64,000 bases of DNA from Corallococcus sp. EGB (GTDB taxonomy: Bacteria > Myxococcota > Myxococcia > Myxococcales > Myxococcaceae): positions 7,475,356-7,539,355 of the forward strand of contig NZ_CP079946.1 in assembly GCF_019968905.1 (NCBI RefSeq), given 5' to 3'. Positions 17,734-26,058 of the stretch are shown piece by piece. The number at the start of each line of letters is the position of its first letter. The stretch's first letter is position 1. Under the pieces are notes generated by a model. The model was not told where the DNA came from. It was given only the letters and a program-made list of their open reading frames with translations, and did not search any database. Made by a program: the position numbers and the translations under genes.

Positions 17734-19026
17734 GTGAACGACAGGAAGACACGGCGGGTGGCCCCCGCAGTCGAAGTCATCCGGAGGCCGGGCACGACGC
17801 CCGGCGCCCCGGTGGCTCCGTCCTCGGCCGCCCCCACCCCCTCCCCCACGCCGAGGCCCACGCCCCGGCCCACGCCGGTGGCGCCCTCCGCCCCCGCCGC
17901 GGAAGCCGCGCCGCGCGCGACGCCCGCGCCCCGTCCCACCCCGGGCGTGGCGCCCACGCCCCGGCCCGGTGGCCTTTCCCCCATGCCGCCCCGGCCGTCC
18001 ATGCCCGTGGCGCCCACGGGTGCGTCCGCCGCCCCGCCCCGCCCGGCTCCGAGTCCGGCGGGCCCCGCGACGACCCCCGGGGTTCCACCCCGGCCGTCCG
18101 GTGCGTCCGCTCCGGGCTTCACGCCGGGCGCGTCGCGTCCGCCGCCCCGGGGTCCTGGCGTGGGTGGGCCTCCGCGCTCGGGCGGGCCTCCGGGCCGCTT
18201 CGCGCCGCGCCCGAGCACGCCGCGTCCGCCGCCCACGCCGGAGCAGATCCTGGCGCTGGCCACGCGCGAGCACGTGCCGGCGCGCATCGCCAAGGGTGAG
18301 CTGGAAGGGAAGATGAAGGCGCGCATCTGGCGCAAGCTGCACGCCGAGGAGGCGAAGCGCTTCGACCAGGTGTACGAGCTCATGGGCCAGACACCGGGCC
18401 TGTCGCTGGGCGACGCGTTCGGCATCCTGCAGAGCGGCCTGACGGTGCAGGAGTTCATGGCGCGCAAGGAGCGCAGCCAGCGCAAGGCGGCCATCAAGCA
18501 GGCGCGCGGCCAGGTGGACAACGCGCTCGTCGCGGACTTCCTGGGCGCCTTCATCGAGCAGAAGACCGAGCTGTCAGTGGTGCTGGCGGAGCGGTCGCTC
18601 CTGGACACGCTGCTGGCGGAGGAGGCCATCGCCTTCACCTTCGAGCGCACGGGCCGGCTGGAGAAGCTCCAGGTGGTGCTCATCGCGCGCAGGGGTGACT
18701 GGGAGCGGCTGATGCCGAACCTGGAGCGCGACGCGAAGCTCACGCAGAAGCCGGCGCAGGTGGCGCGGCAGCCGGACAAGCGCCCCTACTCGGACCCCCG
18801 GCCGTTCCTGCCGCACATCGGGCAGACGGTGAAGCTGGTGCTGCGCAACGGCATCACGGTGGAGGCGCCGCTCTTGCGCGTGGGCCGCTTCGACGTGCTC
18901 CTGGGTGAGCCCGGGCACGAGCTGTTCATCCCGCTGCACGCGCTGCTGCGCTTCGACGCGCCCCCGGCTCCGGCCGAGGCCGCCTCCGGCGACGCCGCGG
19001 AGTCGAAGCCCGACGCCGCGGGCTGA
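17734..19026 (+). CDS. Pro/Ala-rich protein with a C-terminal Sm/Hfq-like domain
   Basis: 430 residues, GTG start 43 bases after the previous gene. Residues about 20-165 are an extended Pro/Ala/Gly/Arg-rich low-complexity arm. Residues about 170-340 are helical and charged (RIAKGELEGKMKARIWRKL, DFLGAFIEQKTELSVVL). Residues about 350-410 contain HIGQTVKLVLRNGITVEAPL followed by VGRFDVLLGEPG and IPLHALLRF. That is the strand pattern of an Sm1/Sm2 (Hfq) fold, with NG in the first loop and a hydrophobic final strand. RNA binding is therefore suggested but not shown. The basic disordered arm fits a nucleic-acid-binding protein. A terminator follows directly. Confidence 0.7.
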   Translation: MNDRKTRRVAPAVEVIRRPGTTPGAPVAPSSAAPTPSPTPRPTPRPTPVAPSAPAAEAAPRATPAPRPTPGVAPTPRPGGLSPMPPRPSMPVAPTGASAAPPRPAPSPAGPATTPGVPPRPSGASAPGFTPGASRPPPRGPGVGGPPRSGGPPGRFAPRPSTPRPPPTPEQILALATREHVPARIAKGELEGKMKARIWRKLHAEEAKRFDQVYELMGQTPGLSLGDAFGILQSGLTVQEFMARKERSQRKAAIKQARGQVDNALVADFLGAFIEQKTELSVVLAERSLLDTLLAEEAIAFTFERTGRLEKLQVVLIARRGDWERLMPNLERDAKLTQKPAQVARQPDKRPYSDPRPFLPHIGQTVKLVLRNGITVEAPLLRVGRFDVLLGEPGHELFIPLHALLRFDAPPAPAEAASGDAAESKPDAAG

Positions 19027-19070
19027 AAACGGCGCGCGGTGCCGTTACCTCCGGGCGGCCTTCGCCTTCA

Positions 19071-19089
19071 CGGGCGGGCCGCCCGTTTT
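19071..19089 (+). terminator. Rho-independent terminator after the Sm-like gene
   Basis: Stem cgggcg (19071-19076) and cgcccg (19080-19085), three-base loop, then TTTT. It lies about 45 bases after the stop of the preceding gene and 26 bases before the cupredoxin start, so the two genes are probably separately transcribed. Confidence 0.75.
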
Positions 19090-19114
19090 CCTTCCTCCCC
19101 CTGGAGCCCCACTC

Positions 19115-19528
19115 ATGCGCCCCTTCTTCTCCCGCATCATCAAGCCCTGGCTCGCGCTCACCGCGGCGGCGGTCCTCGCGGGGGCCTCGCAGCAGGCGTG
19201 CTCGAAGGAGTCCTCCGCGAAGGAGTCCGGCACGCAGGAGGTGGGGCGGCGGGAGAACGGCGTGCACGTGGTGGACCTGGCCGTCACGGAGAAGGGCTTC
19301 GAGCCGTCTCCGGTGCAGCTCAAGAAGGGCGAGCCGGTGAAGCTGGTGGTGACGCGCAAGACGGACCTGACGTGCGCCACCGAGTTGGTGATGGACGAGT
19401 ATAGAATCGACGCGAAGCTGCCCCTGGACACGCCGGTGGAGATTGCCTTCACGCCGAACCAGTCCGGGACGCTGAAGTACGGCTGCGCGATGGGGAAGAT
19501 GATCGCCGGCACGTTCATCGTGGACTGA
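19115..19528 (+). CDS. Secreted cupredoxin-domain protein
   Basis: 137 residues from ATG 19115, with a GGAG site nine bases upstream. Signal peptide MRPFFSRIIKPWLALTAAAV. A Cys follows at QQAC but the lipobox is not standard, so lipidation is uncertain. The mature part is one cupredoxin domain: GFEPSPVQLKKGEPVKLVV, LTCATELVMDEY, then the C-terminal ligand loop YGCAMGKM. The Cys/Cys/Met arrangement matches the cupredoxin_1 group often found near copper-exporting ATPases. It probably binds copper in the periplasm. No other metal genes are adjacent. Confidence 0.78.
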   Translation: MRPFFSRIIKPWLALTAAAVLAGASQQACSKESSAKESGTQEVGRRENGVHVVDLAVTEKGFEPSPVQLKKGEPVKLVVTRKTDLTCATELVMDEYRIDAKLPLDTPVEIAFTPNQSGTLKYGCAMGKMIAGTFIVD

Positions 19529-19585
19529 GCGCGGGCGCTCGTTAACTGGCGATGTCCGGCCGGGCGGGTAGGCTCGCGCGCCTGC

Positions 19586-22516
19586 ATGGGCAGCTCGGAG
19601 CTCTTCACCCGGCACGTCTTCCTGGACCTCGAAACGACGGGGCTCGACCCCCGCGTGGACGAGGTCATCGAGGTCGGGTGCCTCTTCTTCGAGCATGGCC
19701 GGGAGGTGGACCGCTTCTCCCGGCTGTATTCGGCCTCCCGCCCGCTGAACCTCACCATCCGCCGGCTCACCGGCCTCTCCGACGCGCAGCTCGCCGGGCA
19801 GCCCCGCTTCGACGCGGAGCGCGGTGAGCTTCGGGAGCGGCTCAAGGGTTGGACGGTGGTGGCGCACAACGCCCCGTTCGAGAAGGGCTTCCTGCCGGAC
19901 GTGCTCGGTGGGGTGCCGGTGCTCGACTCGTGCGAGCTCATGCACTACCTGCACCCGGAGCTGCCCAGCCACTCGCTGGAGTCGCTGATGCGGTGGGCGA
20001 AGCTGGGCTCGCAGCAGCCGCACCGCGCGCTCCATGACTGCGTGGCGGTGCACGCGGTGCTGGTGCACGCGCTGGACGGCTGCGCGCGTGACGGTCGCGC
20101 GGAGGACGTGGCGGACCTGCTGTCCACCATGGACCCTCGGGCCCGCGCGGCGCTGGGGCCCACGCCGCTGCTGGACGCGATGTCGGAAGAGGATGCTCGC
20201 GACCTGGCGATGGACGCGGAGGCGCGGCCCCTCCTGGAGCTGCTCTCCCGGCTGTGGGAGGTGTGCCGGGCCACGCCGGTGCCGCTGAACCTGGAGGCGA
20301 CGGGCGGCTTCCTGCGCGCGCGGCCGGAGCGCAAGCGCGCGAATGGCGGCAGGCCGCCTCCGGAGCCCGAGCTGGACGCGACGCCGCTGCCGGTGCGGCC
20401 GGAGGAGGTGGCGCAGATCCTGGGGCCGGGCGGCGCGCTGGAGCGGAGCGGCGGGTTCCTGTCCCGGCCCGCGCAGCTGGAGATGGCGCAGGCGGTGGCG
20501 CGCACGTTGTCGGACGGCGGGCAGGTGGCGGTGGAGGCCGGCACGGGCACGGGCAAGTCGCTGGCGTACCTCACGCCCGCGGCGCTCTTCGCCGCGCGCA
20601 ACGGGCTGAAGGTGGGCGTGGCACCCCACACGAAGACGCTCCAGGACCAGCTGCTGGAGAAGGACCTGCCCCGGCTGCACCAGGCCACGGGCGGCGCTTT
20701 CGGCTACGCGCTGCTCAAGGGGCAGACGAACTACCTGTGCCGCCGCCGCGCGCTGGAGGCCACGCGCGTGGAGCCGGGGATGAACCACTCGGCGCGGGCG
20801 CCCCGGGCCTATGTGCGCGCGTACCTGCGCCGCAGCGTGGACGGGGACCTGGACCGGCTGAGCCACTGGTTCCGCGAGCGCTTCCCGGGGATGCACGGGC
20901 TGGTGCCGGCGGTGCGCTCCGAGGCGGCGACGACGCTGGGCGAGCGGTGCCCGCATCACCACAAGTGCTTCTACCACTCGGCGGTGGCGCAGGCGCGCGA
21001 GGCGGACGTGCTGGTCATCAACCAGTCGCTCGCGTTCGCGTGGCCCGCGCGCTACGGGCGCCTGGACCACCTGGTGCTGGACGAGGCGCACGAGCTGGAG
21101 GACGTGGCCACCACCGCGCTCACGGTGGAGCTGTCGGACCTGGCCTTCCTGCGCCTCACGGAGCGGCTGCACGGGCGCGACGGGCGCCGGGGCCTCTTCG
21201 CGGAGCTGCGCCGGGCGCTCGCCGCCACGCGCCGGGACGAGTCCCGCGTGCTGATGTCCGAGGTGGACGACAGCCTGCGCGCGCTGCTCCAGGAGGCGCG
21301 CGTGCTGGGCGAGCAGGTGACGGCCCTCTGCGAGCCCGCGGCGGCGATGCCCGGTGAGGATGCGGACGACGCGGCCTACGCGCCGGAGCTGCGGGTGACG
21401 GACGCGGTGCGCGCCCTGCCCGCCTGGGAGCCCGTACGCGAGGGACTGGTGGCGGTGCGCACGGCGCTGCAGCGGGTGCACACGCTCTTGTCGGTGCGCG
21501 TCCTCGCGGCGCTGCCGGAGCTGGCGGTGAAGCAGCCGTCGCTGGAGCGGGAGCTGGCCGGCGCCACCACGGAGCTGGGCGAGCTGTCGGTGCTCGCGGG
21601 AGAGCTGGCCGGAGACGCGGACATCAAGCGCTGCTACGCGGCGCGGGCGGAGCCTCGCAAGGGCCGCTGGAGCGTGGGCGCGCAGCCGGTGGACGTGTCG
21701 GAGTCCGTGGCGAAGGACTTCGCCGCGAACAAGCGCGCGCTGGTGATGGCGTCCGCCACGCTGGGCACCGGGGACGGCGTGCCCTTCGTGCTGAAGCGGC
21801 TGGGGCTGAGGCCGCCGCTGATGCGCGCCCCCTCGCCGTTCCACCTGGGACAGCAGGCGCTGGTGGTGCTGGTGACGGACGCGCCGCGCGCACATGAGGA
21901 GCCGTTCATCGACTGGGCCTCCGGGCGCATCTCCGGCCTGGCGCAGGTGATGGGCGGACGGGTGCTGGGCCTGTTCGCCTCCACGCGGCGGCTGGAGCGC
22001 GTGGCGCGCGAGGTGCAGGCACGGCTGGAGCCGCACGGCATCGAAGTGCTGCGCCAGTCGCGCGGGCACGGCCGTTCGCTGGCGGCGCGGCAGGAGCGCG
22101 ACACGGGCACGGTGCTCTTGGGCACCAAGAGCTTCTGGCAGGGCGTGGACATCCCCGGGCGCGGCGTGGGGTGTGTCTTCATCGACAAGCTGCCGCTGGA
22201 GCCGGCGTCCCGGCCGCTGGTGGCCGCTCGCGAGGAGCCGCTGGCCAAGGCCGGCAACGAGTACCTGGGCTTCCTCCAGTACCGGCTGCCGCGCGCGCTG
22301 CTGCTGCTGCGCCAGGGCGTCGGGCGGCTCATCCGCTCCACCACGGACCGGGGCATCGTCGTCATCGCCGACCCCGGACACGCGAGCTACCGGCCGCTCT
22401 TGCTCCAGGCGCTCGCGGGCTACCGCGTCGTCGCGCTGCCGTGGGCGCAGGCGCGGCTGATGCTCCACTCGGAGCTCTTGCAGATGGGGCTCACCGCGGA
22501 CACCGCTCGGGTGTGA
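19586..22516 (+). CDS. Exonuclease-DinG helicase fusion protein
   Basis: 976 residues. The N-terminal DEDDh exonuclease domain (about 8-170) has FLDLETTGLD (D14, E16), HNAPFEKGFL, where Glu replaces the usual Asp of the second motif, and HRALHDC (final His/Asp). The C-terminal XPD/DinG-type helicase (about 280-970) has Walker A EAGTGTGKS near 317, DEAH in VLDEAHELED, and GTKSFWQGVDIPG plus RQGVGRLIRS in the second RecA fold. Cysteines of the iron-sulfur region are visible in NYLC (~385), GERC (~454) and HKC (~459); the fourth usual Cys (often CLG before the RC) is Thr here. This architecture resembles exonuclease-helicases of the B. subtilis DinG type. Likely DNA repair or R-loop work. Confidence 0.88.
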   Translation: MGSSELFTRHVFLDLETTGLDPRVDEVIEVGCLFFEHGREVDRFSRLYSASRPLNLTIRRLTGLSDAQLAGQPRFDAERGELRERLKGWTVVAHNAPFEKGFLPDVLGGVPVLDSCELMHYLHPELPSHSLESLMRWAKLGSQQPHRALHDCVAVHAVLVHALDGCARDGRAEDVADLLSTMDPRARAALGPTPLLDAMSEEDARDLAMDAEARPLLELLSRLWEVCRATPVPLNLEATGGFLRARPERKRANGGRPPPEPELDATPLPVRPEEVAQILGPGGALERSGGFLSRPAQLEMAQAVARTLSDGGQVAVEAGTGTGKSLAYLTPAALFAARNGLKVGVAPHTKTLQDQLLEKDLPRLHQATGGAFGYALLKGQTNYLCRRRALEATRVEPGMNHSARAPRAYVRAYLRRSVDGDLDRLSHWFRERFPGMHGLVPAVRSEAATTLGERCPHHHKCFYHSAVAQAREADVLVINQSLAFAWPARYGRLDHLVLDEAHELEDVATTALTVELSDLAFLRLTERLHGRDGRRGLFAELRRALAATRRDESRVLMSEVDDSLRALLQEARVLGEQVTALCEPAAAMPGEDADDAAYAPELRVTDAVRALPAWEPVREGLVAVRTALQRVHTLLSVRVLAALPELAVKQPSLERELAGATTELGELSVLAGELAGDADIKRCYAARAEPRKGRWSVGAQPVDVSESVAKDFAANKRALVMASATLGTGDGVPFVLKRLGLRPPLMRAPSPFHLGQQALVVLVTDAPRAHEEPFIDWASGRISGLAQVMGGRVLGLFASTRRLERVAREVQARLEPHGIEVLRQSRGHGRSLAARQERDTGTVLLGTKSFWQGVDIPGRGVGCVFIDKLPLEPASRPLVAAREEPLAKAGNEYLGFLQYRLPRALLLLRQGVGRLIRSTTDRGIVVIADPGHASYRPLLLQALAGYRVVALPWAQARLMLHSELLQMGLTADTARV

Positions 22517-22532
22517 GCCCCGCGGCCCTGCC

Positions 22533-23270
22533 CTACCGCGCCAGCCGCTCGCGGTAGCGCGCCTCCAGGGCGCTCAGCTCGTCCACCCAGGGGCCCGTGG
22601 CGCCGCTCGTCTTCGCCTGGGCCAGGGCCTCCGACAGCGCGCGCGCATCCTCGGTTTGCTGCGCGCGCAGCCGCTGGGTCATGTCCCGCGCGGCCTCGAA
22701 GACGTCCTGCAGCTCGTCGCCTTCGCGCAGGCCGTGCTGCGGCGGGTTCAGGCGGCCCTCCGCCACCTCGCGCATCATGCGCTTGATGCGGAAGAGCGGG
22801 CCCGCCATCCGGTGCGTCACCACGATGGTCGTCAGCGCCACCACCACGATGAACGTCACCAGGCAGCCGCCCAGCACCCACCACGTCAGGTGCTGGTGAC
22901 GCTCCAGCTCCGCGCGCTGCGCGACGATGGCCGCGCGCTCCTCCTCGTACTGGGCGTCGATGGCCTGCGCCTGCTCGCGGAACTGCTTCTCGAACGCCGG
23001 GTCGTTCATGTGGGCCATCAGCTCGTTGGAGAGCGTGGCTCCGGACAGCTCGCGGCTCACCTCCGCCGCGCGCGAGCGGGCGTCCACCGCCGTCGCCGTC
23101 TCGTGCATCAGCGAGTTCGCCGCGCGCACCAGGAAGATGCCCAGGAGCGCCGCCAGCACCAGCGACACGCCGACGATGTACGCGGTGAGCTTCAGCTGGA
23201 AGGGCGCGTCGAGCAGGAAGTTGCGCCAGCGGCGCTTCGTCGTCGGGGCCTGGGCCGTGGTCGTCGTCAT
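22533..23270 (-). CDS. HAMP-domain membrane protein without output domain
   Basis: 245 residues from ATG 23270. First membrane helix about 26-48 (LTAYIVGVSLVLAALLGIFLV), an extracytoplasmic helical region of about 85 residues, second membrane helix about 135-158 (WWVLGGCLVTFIVVVALTTIVV). A HAMP domain follows (HRMAGPLFRIKRMMREVAEGRL) and then a coiled coil that ends without kinase, methyl-accepting or cyclase domain. Its ATG overlaps the stop of the preceding gene (ATGA), so the two are translated together. It may pass a signal to a partner. The gene ends 16 bases from the convergent exonuclease-helicase gene. Confidence 0.75.
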   Translation of the reverse strand: MTTTTAQAPTTKRRWRNFLLDAPFQLKLTAYIVGVSLVLAALLGIFLVRAANSLMHETATAVDARSRAAEVSRELSGATLSNELMAHMNDPAFEKQFREQAQAIDAQYEEERAAIVAQRAELERHQHLTWWVLGGCLVTFIVVVALTTIVVTHRMAGPLFRIKRMMREVAEGRLNPPQHGLREGDELQDVFEAARDMTQRLRAQQTEDARALSEALAQAKTSGATGPWVDELSALEARYRERLAR

Positions 23271-24016
23271 GTCTCGCTGCTCCAGTCGAAGGTCGCGGCG
23301 GCTTCCTCGATGGCTTTGGGGATCAAGGCCTTCAACAGGTCCGCGGGCGGAGCCCCCGCGGCGTTCACTTCCACCTGTCCCATCAGGGACTGCTCCGGAT
23401 ACGTCATGCACAGGATGGCCAGGCGCAGGCCTCCGCTGGCCGTCGCCTGGATCTCCGCCGTGATGCGGTAGCCGTGGACGCCCAGCTTCTTGAGCGCGCC
23501 CTTCGCCGCCGCCTTCGACTCCTTCTCCGGCGCCATCATCGCGCCCCGGCGCACCAGCTTGGAGCGGAGCCGCGCCTCCGTCACCTTCACCAGGTCCGCG
23601 GGCACGGTGCCCGTCTTGTCCTTCAGCGCGTCCAGCGCGAGATAGAAGCGCGGCCGGCGCGCCTGGTACGCCTTGATGGCCTTGATGGACTCGGCCACCG
23701 CCGCCTGCACCGCGGCGTCCGCCTCCCCCTGCACCGCCTGGAGGCAGTCGAGCCCCTTGGGCTCCAGCAGCGCGCCCAGCCCCTTGGCCACCGCCGCGCG
23801 CACCAGCTCGCTGGGGTCCTTGAGGCCGCCGCACAGGGGCGTCACCGCTTCAGGGTCCTCGGTGGCGCCGAGCACCAGCGCGGCCTGGGAGCGCGCACGC
23901 GGATCCTTCCCCTTCTCCAACTGACGACCCAGGAAGGTGATGCGCGAGTCCCCCTGCGCCAGCGCGGCGCACGGCAGCAGGAGGAGGAAGGGCAGGAGGA
24001 CTGTCGGCAGCCGCAT
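23267..24016 (-). CDS. Secreted HEAT-like repeat protein
   Basis: 249 residues from ATG 24016. Signal peptide MRLPTVLLPFLLLLPCAALAQG. Residues about 30-130 form three HEAT-like helical pairs (RSQAALVLGATEDPEAVTPL, ELVRAAVAKGLGALLEPKG). The second half is mixed and ends in a small beta-rich domain (YRITAEIQATASGGLRLAI). The function is not recognised. It is coupled by a four-base overlap to the HAMP membrane protein, so it may be its periplasmic sensory partner (inference). Confidence 0.7.
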   Translation of the reverse strand: MRLPTVLLPFLLLLPCAALAQGDSRITFLGRQLEKGKDPRARSQAALVLGATEDPEAVTPLCGGLKDPSELVRAAVAKGLGALLEPKGLDCLQAVQGEADAAVQAAVAESIKAIKAYQARRPRFYLALDALKDKTGTVPADLVKVTEARLRSKLVRRGAMMAPEKESKAAAKGALKKLGVHGYRITAEIQATASGGLRLAILCMTYPEQSLMGQVEVNAAGAPPADLLKALIPKAIEEAAATFDWSSET

Positions 24017-24119
24017 GGGGATGGGCAAAGAAGTGCCAACAGTGTAGCCGCGATTTACCTGTCCACGACAGTTGCCTCTCAGGGCAATCGCGCACACCTT
24101 GCAGGCGCACAAGGGGCGA

Positions 24120-24138
24120 CGTCCTCAGGAAGAGGACG
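24120..24138. other. Seven-base-pair hairpin in divergent promoter region
   Basis: Arms cgtcctc (24120-24126) and gaggacg (24132-24138), loop aggaa. It lies about 48 bases before the protease gene, in the 170-base divergent region between the HEAT-like gene and the protease. No clear -35/-10 pair was seen here. It may be an operator or leader hairpin. Confidence 0.3.
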
Positions 24139-24186
24139 GCTGGGGTGCGGGGGACCCGAGGCGGGTCACTCCAGGCTGGGGGAGCC

Positions 24187-25950
24187 ATGAAGCGCGGAGT
24201 CATCCTGACGGGTGTTCTTCTGCTGGCGGGGTGGTTGAGCGGATGCCGCGACTCGGACCGGCTGGCGTCGGTGGGCAAGCCGCGGCCTCCCGGGCCCGCG
24301 CCGGTGGAGGGCGCGCCCACCCTTCCCGACTCCGATACCGCCCGGCCTCCGCCCGGAAGTCCTCCGCCGGAGCCCGAGGTGGTGGAGCCGCCGCCGGATC
24401 CGGAGGCGGAGGTGCTGGACCCCACGCCCATCCCGACGACGGACGGCGTCCCGGCGCCCCTGCCGGGTGTCTACACGGACAAGGGCGAGGCGCCGGAGAC
24501 GGACCTCATCCGGGGGCTGGTGTCCTTCCCCATCCGCGACGAGCGCGCGCTCGAGCAGCGCATCGCGGACATCTACAAGCCGGGCGGCTCCGGCTTCCGC
24601 AAGTACATGACGCAGTCCGAGTGGATGGCGAAGCACGCCCCGCGGGAGAAGGACGTCACCCTCGTCACGGACTGGCTGAAGACCCAGGGCATGCAGGTGC
24701 CCTTCGTCGCCACCAACCGGCTGCTGGTGCAGTTCGTGGGGACGGTGGGCCAGTTCAACAAGGCCTTCGGCGTGAAGCTGCGCATCCTGGAGCGCAAGTC
24801 GCCCCAGGGCGGGAATGATCCGCACGACGTCTACGGCCTCACGGAGACCCTCAAGGCCCCCACGTTCGTGCAGCAGCGCATCCACGCCCTCGTCGCGCTG
24901 GACCTGCCGGCGGAGACGGGCGCGATGCCGGGCGAGTTCGGCCAGCCGTCCACGGACAAGCCGGACCCCGTCAGCAAGGGCCTCACGCCGCAGCAGGTGG
25001 CGCGCGCGTACAACGTGGACTCGCTCTACGCGCAGGGCCACCAGGGCCAGGGCACGAAGCTGGGCGTGGTGATTGGCGCCGGCTTCCGGTGGAAGGACGT
25101 GCGCGCCTTCTGGAAGATGTGGGGCATCGAGCGCGAGGACCCGAAGGTCATCCAGACGATGGAGCCGCCCGTCACGCGCTACCGAGAGGGCACGCTGGAC
25201 GTGGAGTGGGCCGCGGCGATGGCGCCCAAGGCGGACGTCCTCGTCTACATGGGCCCGGACGCGCGCAACACGTCCATGCTCTTCACCTTCAACGAGGCCA
25301 TTGGCCGCGGCGAGGTGTCCGTCATCACCACGTCCTTCGCCCACCGCGAGGACTCCGAGCCGCGCGCCGTGCACGAGCAGTACAGCGCGTCCGGCATGAT
25401 GGCCGCCGCCCTGGGCATCACCGTCACCGCCGCGAGCGGCGACTCCGCGGGCGTGGACACGCCGGGCTCCAGTCCGTACGTCACCGCCGTGGGCGGCACA
25501 CAGTTGAAGATGAACGGCATGACGGTGACGGGCGAGAAGGCCTGGTACTACTCCGGCTCCGGCATCAGCCGCTCCTTCACCACGCCCGAGTGGCAGAAGG
25601 GCCTCGTCCCGCTGCCCGCCAAACGCGCGGTGGTGGACGTCGCGCTCAACGCGGACACGGGCTACTGGTACACGTGGCTGGGCGTCACCTCGCCCAACAC
25701 CGGCACGTCGTTCGCGTCGCCCATCTTCGCGGGGCTCGTCGCGGTGGTGAACGGCGCGCGCTCGGAGGAGGCGAAGCCGCCGGTGGGCTGGCTCAACTCG
25801 CAGCTCTACACGCTGCCCACCGTCCAGAAGACGTTCCGCGACATCACGGAGGGCTACACCGACAAGCAGTACGAAGCCGGGCCGGGCTGGGACATCCCCA
25901 CCGGCTGGGGCGCACCCGACGCGGAGGGACTGCTGCGGACCCTGCCTTGA
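24187..25950 (+). CDS. Sedolisin-family (S53) serine-carboxyl protease, lipoprotein
   Basis: 587 residues from ATG 24187, preceded by GGGGGAG. Lipobox WLSGC, then a Pro/Glu-rich linker (about 30-95). The pro-kumamolisin activation domain (about 100-245, VTDWLKTQGMQV, FNKAFGVKL) is followed by the catalytic domain. The Ser-Glu-Asp triad is visible: Glu and Asp in REGTLDVEW (spacing E-x3-D, about 333-337) and Ser in GTSFASP (about 508). The oxyanion Asp is in ASGDSAG. The C-terminal calcium site fits DITEGYTD...GWDIPTGWGAPD. An active secreted acid-type protease is expected. It is tethered to a membrane, probably the outer one. Confidence 0.92.
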   Translation: MKRGVILTGVLLLAGWLSGCRDSDRLASVGKPRPPGPAPVEGAPTLPDSDTARPPPGSPPPEPEVVEPPPDPEAEVLDPTPIPTTDGVPAPLPGVYTDKGEAPETDLIRGLVSFPIRDERALEQRIADIYKPGGSGFRKYMTQSEWMAKHAPREKDVTLVTDWLKTQGMQVPFVATNRLLVQFVGTVGQFNKAFGVKLRILERKSPQGGNDPHDVYGLTETLKAPTFVQQRIHALVALDLPAETGAMPGEFGQPSTDKPDPVSKGLTPQQVARAYNVDSLYAQGHQGQGTKLGVVIGAGFRWKDVRAFWKMWGIEREDPKVIQTMEPPVTRYREGTLDVEWAAAMAPKADVLVYMGPDARNTSMLFTFNEAIGRGEVSVITTSFAHREDSEPRAVHEQYSASGMMAAALGITVTAASGDSAGVDTPGSSPYVTAVGGTQLKMNGMTVTGEKAWYYSGSGISRSFTTPEWQKGLVPLPAKRAVVDVALNADTGYWYTWLGVTSPNTGTSFASPIFAGLVAVVNGARSEEAKPPVGWLNSQLYTLPTVQKTFRDITEGYTDKQYEAGPGWDIPTGWGAPDAEGLLRTLP

Positions 25951-26058
25951 GCAGGCAGGCGACCTAGGGCGGACGGGCACTCGAGCCCCGCTCCGGCTGT
26001 CATCCCGGATTGACGGGATGCGAATGCATGCGCAGGGCGTGCTGTTCGGGAGAGGACC

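Noticed and set aside
18926-22468. 1180-codon open frame on the minus strand
   Set aside because: It is the antisense of the exonuclease-helicase and cupredoxin genes. Its translation is Arg/His/Gln-rich with no domain, a typical shadow of GC-rich coding DNA.
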